From contig DKIT01000140.1 of NCBI GenBank assembly GCA_002454415.1, positions 61,915 to 86,722 of the forward strand: a stretch of DNA of 24,808 bases, written 5' to 3'. A program made the position numbers and the translations under genes. This DNA is from Sphingobacterium sp. UBA6711. GTDB lineage: Bacteria; Bacteroidota; Bacteroidia; Sphingobacteriales; Sphingobacteriaceae. This document shows, piece after piece, positions 15,864 to 24,098 of the stretch (its first letter is position 1; each line of letters starts with the position of its first letter). Below the pieces are notes generated by a model that saw nothing but the letters and a program-made list of their open reading frames with translations, searched no databases and was not told the origin of the DNA.

Positions 15864-16328
15864 ATGCGAAGTAAGATTATATATCATGCCCTTTGTAGCT
15901 TAATTTTACTAATCTTAATCAAAGGAGTCAGGGCACAAGATCATTTGATTGGTCCTACGTTGAGTTATCAGTTTCAGAAAGGCAGTATCGTAAAGACAGG
16001 GGCTTATTTTGCGTTTCCTTTTATTGGAGATCATATTCTACGGGCAGATGCAACAGCTAATTTTACTTGGACACAAAAGAAGTTCGCTGTAATCCCTGAA
16101 GCTGCTATCACTTATTATCCCCAGACCTATGTATTAACGCCCTTTGTTCGTACGGAGGTCACTCCTTATACCGTTACTCCGAAATTAGGTGTCAGTTTAG
16201 CGACTTTGCTGGATCTTGACTTTGGCTATGGATTCTCCATCAATGACAAAAAGGATTATAGACCGATGAAAGGGTTTGCGGTTTCCCTTCGATTTAGTAT
16301 CCCGCTAAATTATCGTCTCAATATGTAA
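15864..16328 (+). CDS. Small exported beta-rich protein, second of a tandem pair
   Basis: A 154-residue paralogue of the preceding gene: signal peptide 1-24 ('IKGVRAQD'), then beta-rich sequence with 'LIGPTLSYQFQKGS', 'VIPEAAITYYPQTY', 'PYTVTPKLGVSLATL' and 'FGYGFSINDKKDYRP'. The spacing of the shared motifs is almost unchanged, so both copies keep the same fold. It ends 'LNYRLNM', lacking the terminal aromatic residue of its twin. It starts 10 nt after the first copy's stop, so they form an operon. Likely an outer-membrane or periplasmic barrel; function unknown. Confidence 0.78.
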   Translation: MRSKIIYHALCSLILLILIKGVRAQDHLIGPTLSYQFQKGSIVKTGAYFAFPFIGDHILRADATANFTWTQKKFAVIPEAAITYYPQTYVLTPFVRTEVTPYTVTPKLGVSLATLLDLDFGYGFSINDKKDYRPMKGFAVSLRFSIPLNYRLNM

Positions 16329-16372
16329 GTTAGTTTTTAATGTGATAAATAGGTTCTTTCGGTGAATCCGGT

Positions 16373-17122
16373 TTATTTGTCTAGCCAGTTTTTGAAAGCA
16401 GCGACTTTTTCTCGAGAGACGATGAGCTCATCGGATTCATAATGTTTGAGATATATTTTCAATCGCGCATTGGAGTGTATCGCAATATTTTTGATGGCAT
16501 CAAATTGAACAATGTTACTTCGGTTGATTCTAAAAAAGTTTTTGGGTGACAGTTGTGGTAGCAATGCGTCCAATGTCTGGTCCAAAAGAAAGCTCCCTCC
16601 TTCACTTGTATAGAGGTATGTACCCTTGTTCTTACTGTAAATGCACTCGATTTGTTGAGTCGTCACAATTCTTAAGCTCTGACCAATCTTGATGGTAAAA
16701 CGTTCCTTATAGGATGGAGCATTGTTTCTGAATAGCGCTTCAAGAGATGTTAGATCAAACGGAGGAATGGGCTGTCTAAATTGGATGAACTTCGCAATAG
16801 CATTTTTCAATTCTTCATCTTCAATTGGTTTCAGTAGGTAGTCAATACTATTTTGTTTGAAGGCACGTAACGTATATTCGTCATATGCTGTAGTGAAAAT
16901 AATGGCGGAGGAAGGTTTTATCCGCTCAAGGATCTCAAATGAAATCCCATCGGCGAGTTGAATATCCATGAACATTAAATCTGGTTCAGGATTTGACATA
17001 AACCATTCAATCGACTCCTCTACGGTCTGGAGTATCTCGGGAACATGGTAGCCAAGTCCCTCTAGTTTTCTTCGGAGCAGTCTTGCGGATGGGAGTTCGT
17101 CCTCTATGATTAATATCTTCAT
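16373..17122 (-). CDS. LytTR-family response regulator
   Basis: A 249-residue transcription regulator. The N-terminal receiver (1-120) has acidic residues E7-D8, phospho-acceptor D53 in 'LMFMDIQLADG', switch residues 'IIFTTAYDE' and 'LLKPI' lysine. The LytTR DNA-binding domain (about 140-249) shows 'FTIKIGQSLRIV', 'IECIYSKNKGTYLYT' and 'FFRINRSNIVQFDAI', the conserved family signatures. It is expected to be phosphorylated by the kinase encoded just upstream (17244-18311), from which it is separated by 121 nt, and then to bind DNA as a dimer. Its targets are not shown by the sequence; the neighbouring TPR and TonB-receptor genes are candidates. It converges on the exported-protein pair. Confidence 0.92.
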   Translation of the reverse strand: MKILIIEDELPSARLLRRKLEGLGYHVPEILQTVEESIEWFMSNPEPDLMFMDIQLADGISFEILERIKPSSAIIFTTAYDEYTLRAFKQNSIDYLLKPIEDEELKNAIAKFIQFRQPIPPFDLTSLEALFRNNAPSYKERFTIKIGQSLRIVTTQQIECIYSKNKGTYLYTSEGGSFLLDQTLDALLPQLSPKNFFRINRSNIVQFDAIKNIAIHSNARLKIYLKHYESDELIVSREKVAAFKNWLDK

Positions 17123-17243
17123 TGTTTCTATTTTATAATTATCGATCGTCAGCTCTCTTAAGACTGTTGTCGTTCGTGCAGCAGTTTACAGCATTGGGAG
17201 ATTTCTATTCGGGAATTGAATAGATAATTTAAGATCTAGCGGC

Positions 17244-18311
17244 TTAAGTCACTATTTCTCGTATAATAGGCAATCCGACAGAAAATAGACCATCGTTTTC
17301 CTGAATACGGACTGGTAAATTGGAAAGTATTGCGTAGCGTTCCTGAATATTTTTTAAACCAATTCCTGAATTCCCATGAAGTATTTTCTTTTTCTGAAGG
17401 TTGTTCTCAACATATAGATAATCTGCCTCTCGATAAATCTCCAAGAGAAGTGGTCTTTTTAGAGACATCACATTATGCTTGACCACGTTTTCGATCAGCA
17501 ATTGAAGTGAAAGGGGTAAAATGAAACCAATATTTTCCTCTTCACTAATGTGTAGATTGATGTGAATGCTATCTTCGAATCGTAGGCTCAATAGATTTAA
17601 ATAAGCTTTTGAAAACGAGAGCTCTTCCTGCAGTGGAACAATGCTTTTATCTTTTTGCTCTAGTACATAACGATAGATTTTCGAAAGATCAGTGGTAAAC
17701 AAGCTTGCTTTTTTTGGGTTTTCCTCGATCAAACCGTTCAGCACATTCAAGCTATTGAATAAAAAATGTGGATCCAATTGATTTTTTAAGGATTCGAATT
17801 GAGCTGTTATCTGCTGTTTTTCCTGCTGACTTTCTTTGATCTGGTAATCTTTAAATCGCTTATAAAAATAGAACACAAAAAAAATCATTGAAATGCACCA
17901 TGATACCATTGCTGTTTGAAAATAGTATGCAACGCGCTGCTGATGAATGAAATGGTGAAAACGTTGGGAGAAACTTTGGGAAACGTTTGGGGTAAACAGT
18001 CCGGAGAAAAATGCATTCACAATAAAAACGACCAGTATGGTCAAGAAAAAACTGATACTATAAAAGACCAGCATCTTTTTCCCAAAATCTTTACTGCTTG
18101 GGTATCTGTTCCCTACCCATTTCGATAGATAGCTATGACCTAGAAAAAGAAAAAATCCATACAGTAAACCTTTGGCCGTATTCGGATGAGAAATGATGGA
18201 TATCCAAGGTACATCATTATGGTCGAGTTTGGCCACAACCAAAAAATAGATGGTAACGACCAAACTTGCGAGCAGAGCTTGTATAATAGCTTTAAATAGT
18301 GGTTTTTTCAC
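17244..18311 (-). CDS. LytS-like sensor histidine kinase (His_kinase family)
   Basis: A 355-residue inner-membrane kinase. Four hydrophobic segments in the first 150 residues (about 8-28, 46-62, 80-104 and 132-150) form the sensor part, with no recognised extra domain. Residue H182 in 'QLDPHFLFNSLNVL' is the phospho-accepting histidine of the His_kinase (LytS/YehU) family; the ATPase part has 'LLIENVVKHN' and 'SGIGLKNIQERY'. It starts with GTG, 6 nt after the stop of the TPR gene, so translation is probably coupled. The partner is the LytTR regulator downstream. What it senses is unknown. Confidence 0.92.
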   Translation of the reverse strand: MKKPLFKAIIQALLASLVVTIYFLVVAKLDHNDVPWISIISHPNTAKGLLYGFFLFLGHSYLSKWVGNRYPSSKDFGKKMLVFYSISFFLTILVVFIVNAFFSGLFTPNVSQSFSQRFHHFIHQQRVAYYFQTAMVSWCISMIFFVFYFYKRFKDYQIKESQQEKQQITAQFESLKNQLDPHFLFNSLNVLNGLIEENPKKASLFTTDLSKIYRYVLEQKDKSIVPLQEELSFSKAYLNLLSLRFEDSIHINLHISEEENIGFILPLSLQLLIENVVKHNVMSLKRPLLLEIYREADYLYVENNLQKKKILHGNSGIGLKNIQERYAILSNLPVRIQENDGLFSVGLPIIREIVT

Positions 18312-18317
18312 AAAGTT

Positions 18318-18932
18318 TTATTTGCATTCTTTTACCAGTTGTTCTGCCCGATCTTTGCCCCACGATGGCCCAAATGGGACAGTAACTTTTTCTTCGTTGA
18401 ATAAAGATAGCGCTTTCTTCACATCCTCACATTCTTTGCTGGTATCTTGATTGAAATATTTTTTTGCTTTCATTTGAAATTCTGCAAGTCCTAATAGTGC
18501 CCGGGGATTATTTGGCGCTATTGCTAGCGCTTTTTTATACAATGCTATAATGTTAGGTGACAATTCCTTGGCTTTTGTCATAGGATCAGTGATCATCAAT
18601 GCTGTTTTGTTCATCGCTCGCAAAACAAGCCATTCCGGATTACTGTCCTGAGATGCGGTATTCAGAATATCTTCCGCCGATTGGATATATTTTGCTTGTA
18701 TTTCTTTGTTCTTCTCCCTGAAGGAAGCTGTCGTTAGCACCATTGCTTGGTAATACGCCGGAATCCAATTGTCCTTTTCCACCTGAGCAATACGCTCTAA
18801 AAGAGCTGCTGCTTTCTGCGTCTCTCCTGATTGCCATAAACCCATGGCTTGTCCCATACTCTTTTCAAAATTTCCTTGTGCAAATGTCGTGCTGCTTAGT
18901 AAGCAGATGATTGCAATGATAAATGATTTCAT
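18318..18932 (-). CDS. Exported TPR-like protein
   Basis: A 204-residue protein with a signal peptide (about 1-19, ending 'TTFAQG') and helical repeats of TPR character: 'AMGLWQSGETQKAAALLER', 'WIPAYYQAMVLTTASF', and 'ALYKKALAIAPNNPRALLG', where 'A...P.N..ALLGLAE' is the TPR consensus. Likely a periplasmic protein-interaction factor. The ATG at 18932 is preferred over 18989 because it gives a signal peptide and has the purine-rich GAGAAA upstream. It heads a unit with the LytS-like kinase (6 nt away), so it may modulate that kinase's sensing; this is inference from context. Confidence 0.82.
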   Translation of the reverse strand: MKSFIIAIICLLSSTTFAQGNFEKSMGQAMGLWQSGETQKAAALLERIAQVEKDNWIPAYYQAMVLTTASFREKNKEIQAKYIQSAEDILNTASQDSNPEWLVLRAMNKTALMITDPMTKAKELSPNIIALYKKALAIAPNNPRALLGLAEFQMKAKKYFNQDTSKECEDVKKALSLFNEEKVTVPFGPSWGKDRAEQLVKECK

Positions 18933-19076
18933 GATTTCTCGTTTAATGTTAAATATATTTTTAGTGACTGTCCCTGATTGATGACCCATCGCTCAGTAAT
19001 GAAGTTCGTTATAAGCATCTTTCATTAAAAATAATACTGGATGAACCGATATATTTATGCGATGAGTTGTTGAGTT

Positions 19077-21224
19077 TTAGAGATTGTCCAATTGATTTTC
19101 TTTTTCGTTTTTACTGATCGTCCAGAAATAGCCCAAAAAAACAAAGCGCTTGGCTGTTGGAACGATGGGTCTACGGTCGTAGATCCCCTGTGAATTTGGT
19201 CGGTCTGCATACTGATAACCATAAATTGGAGCGGCGCCAAGAACATTGCTGACGGAGAAATGGATAATTTTTTGCTGGCTGTAGAGAAACGACCAGCTCA
19301 TGGAAAGATTATTATAACCTTTTGTACGTCCATTCATGAAAACCGTTTGGTTAGGGTCATTGTAATTTCTGCCGGATACAAAGGAATTTGTCAGGCTGAG
19401 CTGTGAGCGAAGGCTAGCAAACCAGCACTTTCCAACAAGGTAGATACTGTGTTTATACACGTATGGAGGAGTAAACGTGGCAGGATAATTGGCTTCATTT
19501 CTCTTGCTGTCGGTGTATGAATATGAAATCCAGTACTGGAGATTTTTGATGCTGCTGGTATTTTTATAAAATAGGTCAAAGCCCTTTACCTTACCGTTTC
19601 CGGTATTGTCGTATTGGCTATCGTACCTTGGTGTCATACTATTGTATTTAATCAAATTGTTGTATTCTTTGTGATACGCTTCCAAGCGAAGTAGATGTCC
19701 CGCCCGCTCATAGAAATAATTGGCGATGTAGTGGTTGGCCTCCAGCCAGTCAAGCTGCGGGGCATATTTTAATATAGGGGTAGCGGCTTGTTGATGAAAA
19801 GTTCCATAGGCCATGGAGAGCTGGGTATATTTATTCAATGCGTATCCCAAAGAGGCCCTCGGTTCCAGCGTATTCCTTTTCTGCAAATTGGATGAAGTTC
19901 CTCTTAAGCCGATCTTCCCAATTAGGTTTGGTAAGATACCCAAGGAGGTTTCCGTAAATAAAGCTGTCATCTTACTATGGTACCCATAGTTGTAGTCAAG
20001 GTTTTGACGCTGGTATTCTTCTTGATAATTATTGTCAAAATATTCTATGCCCCCGATACTTTTAATTTTATTATTCCAGATTTTGCTCAGTACCCCCTTT
20101 ATGTGAAGACTCTTTTCTTCGTTGGGCAGGAAAATATCGTCGTAATGCAGCTTATCGGTAAGATAACCTAGACCGATACCAGAATTGAACGTCCACCGGT
20201 TTCCCAGATGCTGACTATAGGTAATATTAGCATATGAATTGTTGGATTTCTTTTTCAATGGGACAGGCTGTTGATAATTGATGTCAGCTTGATAAAGCCC
20301 CATATCCTCAAAATTGTAGGCGCCATAGATATTTAGGAAACCTTCTTTGAACTGATGACGATAGATCATTTCTCCAGAAGCATTTTCATAAGGTTTTGTC
20401 CACTTAATGTCGGGTGTAATTATTTTTGAATAAGGTTTTAAGTTTGTGTAGCTACTGTTAAATGTCAACGAGTTTTTCCCCCATTGTAGAGTGTGCCCCA
20501 AACCCAATCCGACCGAAGATAAAGAAAGCTCTGTTTTTGGCTGTTCAATTTTATTTTCGGTGTTTAGGGCCAAAATGCTAGACAGCGCATTGCCAAATTC
20601 TGCAGAATAACCTCCTGTAGAAAAATTCACTCCCTTAAATAACATCGGAGAAAACCTGCCTCGGACAGGAACCTCATTGGGAGTGGCGGTATAGGGTTGC
20701 GCAACGCTGATTCCATTGATATAAGTCTGTGTTTCGGAAGCATCCCCACCGTGCACCATCAAGCGACCATTTTCTCCGGCGACCTGTGCACCGGGTAACG
20801 TCGCTAACGCACTGATGATATTGCCCGTGCTTCCTGCCGTGGTGACAATGTCCAATGGGCTCATTACCGTGTTTTTTCCGGAGCTATTGGCTTGCAGTAC
20901 TCCAGCTTGAATCGTGATTTCTTGTAGTCTATTTTCGTTGTCTTGCAATTGAATAATAACAAGTCCTTTTTGCGGTAATTGAATGAGCTTACTATAGGGT
21001 GTTCGGCCCACAATGGACGTTTTGATTATCTTGGCGCCCAGCTCATTTGTTTCGAATGCAAAGTTACCAAGGGAGTCTGTGGTGCCTCCTTCGTAAGTCC
21101 CTTCAATATAAACATTGGCTAAATAAATAGATTTGCCATTTTTGTCAAGCACTTTTCCTTTTAGAATAGACTGTGCAGATACAAGGGTAATACTAAAGAA
21201 TAGTAAGGTTAAAAACAGCTTCAT
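19077..21224 (-). CDS. TonB-dependent outer-membrane receptor with carboxypeptidase-like N-domain
   Basis: A 715-residue receptor that would import a ligand across the outer membrane with TonB energy. Signal peptide 1-17 ('TLVSAQ'); carboxypeptidase-D regulatory-like domain about 20-95 ('LKGKVLDKNGKSIYLANVYI', 'TDSLGNFAFE'); plug domain about 105-220 ('GNIISALATLPGAQVAGENG', 'VHGGDASETQTYINGI', 'FSTGGYSAEFGNALSSIL'); and the remainder a beta-barrel rich in aromatic pairs. It is of the shorter receptor class and has no SusD-type partner beside it, so a SusC role is unlikely; the ligand is unknown. The C-terminus is 'NEKENQLDNL', without the usual terminal Phe, although all the preceding strands look intact. 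The TPR-kinase-regulator set follows on the same strand after 144 nt. Confidence 0.9.
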   Translation of the reverse strand: MKLFLTLLFFSITLVSAQSILKGKVLDKNGKSIYLANVYIEGTYEGGTTDSLGNFAFETNELGAKIIKTSIVGRTPYSKLIQLPQKGLVIIQLQDNENRLQEITIQAGVLQANSSGKNTVMSPLDIVTTAGSTGNIISALATLPGAQVAGENGRLMVHGGDASETQTYINGISVAQPYTATPNEVPVRGRFSPMLFKGVNFSTGGYSAEFGNALSSILALNTENKIEQPKTELSLSSVGLGLGHTLQWGKNSLTFNSSYTNLKPYSKIITPDIKWTKPYENASGEMIYRHQFKEGFLNIYGAYNFEDMGLYQADINYQQPVPLKKKSNNSYANITYSQHLGNRWTFNSGIGLGYLTDKLHYDDIFLPNEEKSLHIKGVLSKIWNNKIKSIGGIEYFDNNYQEEYQRQNLDYNYGYHSKMTALFTETSLGILPNLIGKIGLRGTSSNLQKRNTLEPRASLGYALNKYTQLSMAYGTFHQQAATPILKYAPQLDWLEANHYIANYFYERAGHLLRLEAYHKEYNNLIKYNSMTPRYDSQYDNTGNGKVKGFDLFYKNTSSIKNLQYWISYSYTDSKRNEANYPATFTPPYVYKHSIYLVGKCWFASLRSQLSLTNSFVSGRNYNDPNQTVFMNGRTKGYNNLSMSWSFLYSQQKIIHFSVSNVLGAAPIYGYQYADRPNSQGIYDRRPIVPTAKRFVFLGYFWTISKNEKENQLDNL

Positions 21225-21241
21225 TTTTCTTTATTTTTATC

Positions 21242-21249
21242 CAAATATG
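21242..21249 (-). promoter_or_regulatory. Possible -7 element of the TonB-receptor gene
   Basis: The minus strand reads CATATTTG, seven of eight matches to TAnnTTTG, 17 nt before the ATG. A T-rich stretch lies near the expected -33 position. Confidence 0.35.
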
Positions 21250-21483
21250 GAGGGGCTAGATCGCTTCAGCGAAAAAGAGTGGATGGAATGTCATAATATC
21301 ATGACGAATTGCAGGAATCCAACTTTATGCTGTAAATTAATATCGAAAAGCAGAAATTCCTCCATAAGATGGTTTTCCATTAGACGAGGACCGTTGCGCT
21401 AAATTGCTTTTTATATGTCAGTAATTTACATGGCAGAGAAAGAGCTATTTATCTCTGTTTGATATTGAAAATAAGAGTTTAAA

Positions 21484-22467
21484 ATGAAGTCGGAAAAAAT
21501 GCGAATAACGATTTTAGATGACTATCAAGATGCTGTCCGAAAGTTGGACTGCTTCAAAATTCTTGATGGTTATGATGTCCAAATATTGAAACAGTCCTAT
21601 ACCGATCATACCCTACTAGCGGAAAAACTAAAGGATACAGAGGCTTTGGTCCTCATTCGGGAGCGTTCCAGAATTACTGAAGATCTACTAACTCAGCTTC
21701 CCAAGTTAAAGCTTATCAGTCAGACAGGAAAGATTTCAAACCATTTAGATTTGGCAGTTTGTAGTCGCTTCAATGTGGCAGTTGCAGAAAGTATGGGCTC
21801 TCCCATTGCTCCGGCTGAATTGACCTGGCTGTTGATCATGAGTGCACTTCGAAAATTTCCTCAAACGCTAACTGGCATGAAGAAAGGGCTGTGGCAGACA
21901 GATGTTGGAGAAAGTGTCGCCGGTAAAACAGTTGGAATCTGGAGTTATGGCAAAATAGGTAAACGAATAGCGCAATATGCCAAAGCATTTGGAGCGCAAG
22001 TCATTGTTTGGGGAAATGAAAATTCGCGCGAGGAGGCGGTTCGAGATGGCTTCATTGCCGCATCAAGCAAGTCTGATTTTTTCCATTTTTCCGACGTTGT
22101 GACTTTACACCTTCGGCTGGTTCCGGAGACGCGTGGTATTGTTAAATTAGAGGACCTCAGGTGTATGAAACCATCTGCTCTTTTGGTCAACACATCGCGT
22201 GCCGAACTGATCGAGGAAAATGCGCTGATGACGGCTTTAAAAACTGGTGCCCTGGGGATGGCTGCGGTTGATGTTTATGAGTCTGAGCCCATCTTTGATC
22301 CCGATTATCCGCTATTAAAAATGCCAAATGTACTGTGTACACCCCATATTGGTTATGTTGAGAAAAACGGTTACGAGCAGCTTTTTAGTCTCGCATTTGA
22401 AAATATAGTTGCTTTTTTTGAGAATGATCCTCAGCATATAGCAAACCCCGAGGTATTGGTTCGGTAG
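21484..22467 (+). CDS. D-2-hydroxyacid dehydrogenase family protein
   Basis: A 327-residue NAD-dependent oxidoreductase of the 2-hydroxyacid dehydrogenase family, interconverting a 2-keto acid and a D-2-hydroxy acid; the substrate is not inferable. The N-terminal part starts 'ITILDDYQDAV', as is common in the family. The Rossmann domain has 'GKTVGIWSYGKIGKRIAQYA', in which the first Gly of GxGxxG is Ser. Catalytic residues are present: R239 in 'VNTSRAEL', E266 in 'VDVYESEP' and H288 in 'TPHIGYVE'. ATG at 21484 is used, but ATG 21499 follows GGAAAAA and gives the more typical family N-terminus. The PLP enzyme gene follows after 25 nt, so the two are an operon. Confidence 0.9.
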   Translation: MKSEKMRITILDDYQDAVRKLDCFKILDGYDVQILKQSYTDHTLLAEKLKDTEALVLIRERSRITEDLLTQLPKLKLISQTGKISNHLDLAVCSRFNVAVAESMGSPIAPAELTWLLIMSALRKFPQTLTGMKKGLWQTDVGESVAGKTVGIWSYGKIGKRIAQYAKAFGAQVIVWGNENSREEAVRDGFIAASSKSDFFHFSDVVTLHLRLVPETRGIVKLEDLRCMKPSALLVNTSRAELIEENALMTALKTGALGMAAVDVYESEPIFDPDYPLLKMPNVLCTPHIGYVEKNGYEQLFSLAFENIVAFFENDPQHIANPEVLVR

Positions 22468-22492
22468 AAAGAGGCATCACTAACACACTTAA

Positions 22493-23548
22493 ATGAATAA
22501 TTTCGCACGTTTAGAACAGCCAACAGGTCGTACCATTACAGTTGATGGCAAAGAATATCTTTTTTTTGGTGGAACTTCCTACCTTGGATTGGCAACAAAT
22601 AAAGCCTATGCAAACCTCTTTATTGAGGGAATACATCGATATGGTATAAACAATGGGACTTCGCGTAATAATAATGTACAACAGGCCATATTTGATCAGG
22701 CTGAGGAGTATGCTGCCCGTCGTTTTGGCTTTGAAGCGAGCCTGTTGCTCTCCAGCGGATATCTGGCTACACAATTTGCTGTAAGAGCTCTAGCGGCTGA
22801 GGGGGAAGTTTTGTATGCCCCCTCCTGTCACCCTTCTTTATGGCTAGATGAGTTAAACGGAAAACCTAAAACGCAAGATAATTTTGCGGACTGGAGCAGT
22901 AATACGATCGACTATATCAACCAGTCCACACAGACATCATTTGTCGTTGTTAGCAATAGTATGGATAATATGAAGCCAGAGTGCTATGATTTTACTGTTT
23001 TTGAACGTATCGATCCAAGCAAGAAGGTTGTTTTGCTCTTGGATGATTCTCATGGTATAGGTGTTATGTATTGTAATGAAATATCATTCAAGAGGAACAA
23101 TTTCCGGCCGGCAAACATTGAGTTAATTGTTGTTGCGTCCTTAGCAAAAGGGCTGGCAACTGATGCTGGGTTGATTTTAGCCAATCAGGGTCGGATTAGG
23201 AATTTTAAACAATCTAACTTTTATACAGGAGCTTCACCTAGCTCTCCGGCTAGCTTATACGCATTTGTCCATGGAGAAGAGATTTATCGGCAACAGTTTA
23301 ACAAATTACAGCGTAATATCAGTTACTTTGGAACTATTTTGAAGGGTAGGTTGAATGCTATTTCTTGTTTCCCGGTTTTTTCTTCAACGGACAGGAGCCT
23401 CTATGCTAGATTGATGAATGCTGGGATTTTAGTGTCAAGTTTTCCGTATCCGCTTGCTACAGATCCCCTATTTAACCGCATTGTGTTAAATGCACACCAC
23501 CACAAAGCGGATTTAGAGCGGCTAAATCATGCCATTGCCATATATTGA
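22493..23548 (+). CDS. PLP-dependent alpha-oxoamine-synthase-like enzyme
   Basis: A 351-residue fold-type I PLP enzyme of the 8-amino-7-oxononanoate synthase/glycine C-acetyltransferase group, which joins an amino acid to an acyl-CoA with loss of CO2. Family motifs: 'YLFFGGTSYLGLA' at the front, 'YGINNGTSRNNN' in place of the usual G-x-GGSR loop, 'DDSHGIG' with D184 and H187 for the cofactor, and K219 in 'VVASLAKGLA' as the Schiff-base lysine. It is 30-40 residues shorter than BioF, and 'GTSRNNN' replaces 'GGSRLxxG', so the substrate probably differs. It is paired with the dehydrogenase rather than with biotin genes, so BioF is unlikely; a CqsA-like or other amino-ketone role is possible. Confidence 0.85.
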   Translation: MNNFARLEQPTGRTITVDGKEYLFFGGTSYLGLATNKAYANLFIEGIHRYGINNGTSRNNNVQQAIFDQAEEYAARRFGFEASLLLSSGYLATQFAVRALAAEGEVLYAPSCHPSLWLDELNGKPKTQDNFADWSSNTIDYINQSTQTSFVVVSNSMDNMKPECYDFTVFERIDPSKKVVLLLDDSHGIGVMYCNEISFKRNNFRPANIELIVVASLAKGLATDAGLILANQGRIRNFKQSNFYTGASPSSPASLYAFVHGEEIYRQQFNKLQRNISYFGTILKGRLNAISCFPVFSSTDRSLYARLMNAGILVSSFPYPLATDPLFNRIVLNAHHHKADLERLNHAIAIY

Positions 23549-23728
23549 TTTTTCTATGACATCTAGTAAGTCAACATGTTGTAAATTAGATAATTGTTTT
23601 TATTTTTGATGTTTATTTAAGGTTTGGAAGAATGTCATAACTAGTTAATTGATTGTAAATGTTTGGCTTTTGGAAGGTTATTTATCAAAAAAGTATTTAA
23701 ATAATTTCCATTCCTCATTTTAAAACAA

Positions 23729-23736
23729 TACTTTTG
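23729..23736 (+). promoter_or_regulatory. -7 promoter element of the HU gene
   Basis: TACTTTTG matches TAnnTTTG exactly, with a TTTCC stretch about 20 nt upstream as a weak -33. Transcription would begin near 23743, giving a leader of about 50 nt. The 23549-23728 stretch is otherwise A/T-rich and shows no gene. Confidence 0.6.
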
Positions 23737-23795
23737 CATCCCCAAACATTAGTTGGCTTAAGGGTTGAAAAATAAATAATTACAGTAAAATAGAT

Positions 23796-24080
23796 ATGAC
23801 TAAAGCAGAAATTATTGCAGAAATCTCTACCAAAACTGGCTTAGAGAAAGTAGATGTTCAAGAAACCGTAGAGGCATTCTTCAAAGTTGTCAAAAACGCA
23901 ATGATCGGAGGAGAAAATGTGTATGTAAGAGGTTTTGGTAGCTTCGTAGTCAAAAAAAGAGCTGAGAAGACTGCAAGAAACATTTCAAAAAATACAGCAA
24001 TCATTATCCCAGAACACTTTGTTCCTAGTTTCAAGCCAGCTAAAATTTTTGTAGAGAAAGTAAAGAATGGCAATAAATAA
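23796..24080 (+). CDS. HU/IHF-family nucleoid DNA-binding protein
   Basis: A 94-residue histone-like protein that bends and compacts DNA as a dimer. It covers the whole family length: 'MTKAEIIAEISTKTGLEK' (helix 1), 'VQETVEAFFKVVKNAMIGG' (helix 2), 'VYVRGFGSFVVKKR' (signature strands), the DNA-intercalating arm with 'IIIPEHFVPSFKPAKIF' (conserved Pro near the tip), and a short basic tail. It lies 18 nt ahead of a TPR membrane-protein gene; HU followed by a TPR gene and then a ribonuclease E/G gene is a layout I recall from related Bacteroidota, so the pair is probably an operon. Confidence 0.95.
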   Translation: MTKAEIIAEISTKTGLEKVDVQETVEAFFKVVKNAMIGGENVYVRGFGSFVVKKRAEKTARNISKNTAIIIPEHFVPSFKPAKIFVEKVKNGNK

Positions 24081-24098
24081 TCTTTAAAATAGATTAAC

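Noticed and set aside
16344..16381. Stem GATAAATA/TATTTGTC between convergent genes
   Set aside because: It is eight A/T-rich pairs with a G-U pair, an imperfect inner stem and no T-run, and the 3' arm enters the LytTR coding end.
19077..21224. SusC-like nutrient-import role for the TonB receptor
   Set aside because: The protein is shorter than SusC proteins and there is no SusD-type lipoprotein gene next to it.
22493..23548. Naming the PLP enzyme bioF
   Set aside because: The glycine loop and length differ from BioF and no biotin genes are adjacent.
23572..23581. Palindrome CAACATGTTG after the PLP enzyme gene
   Set aside because: A single 10-bp palindrome without a loop, T-run or second copy; expected by chance at this scale.
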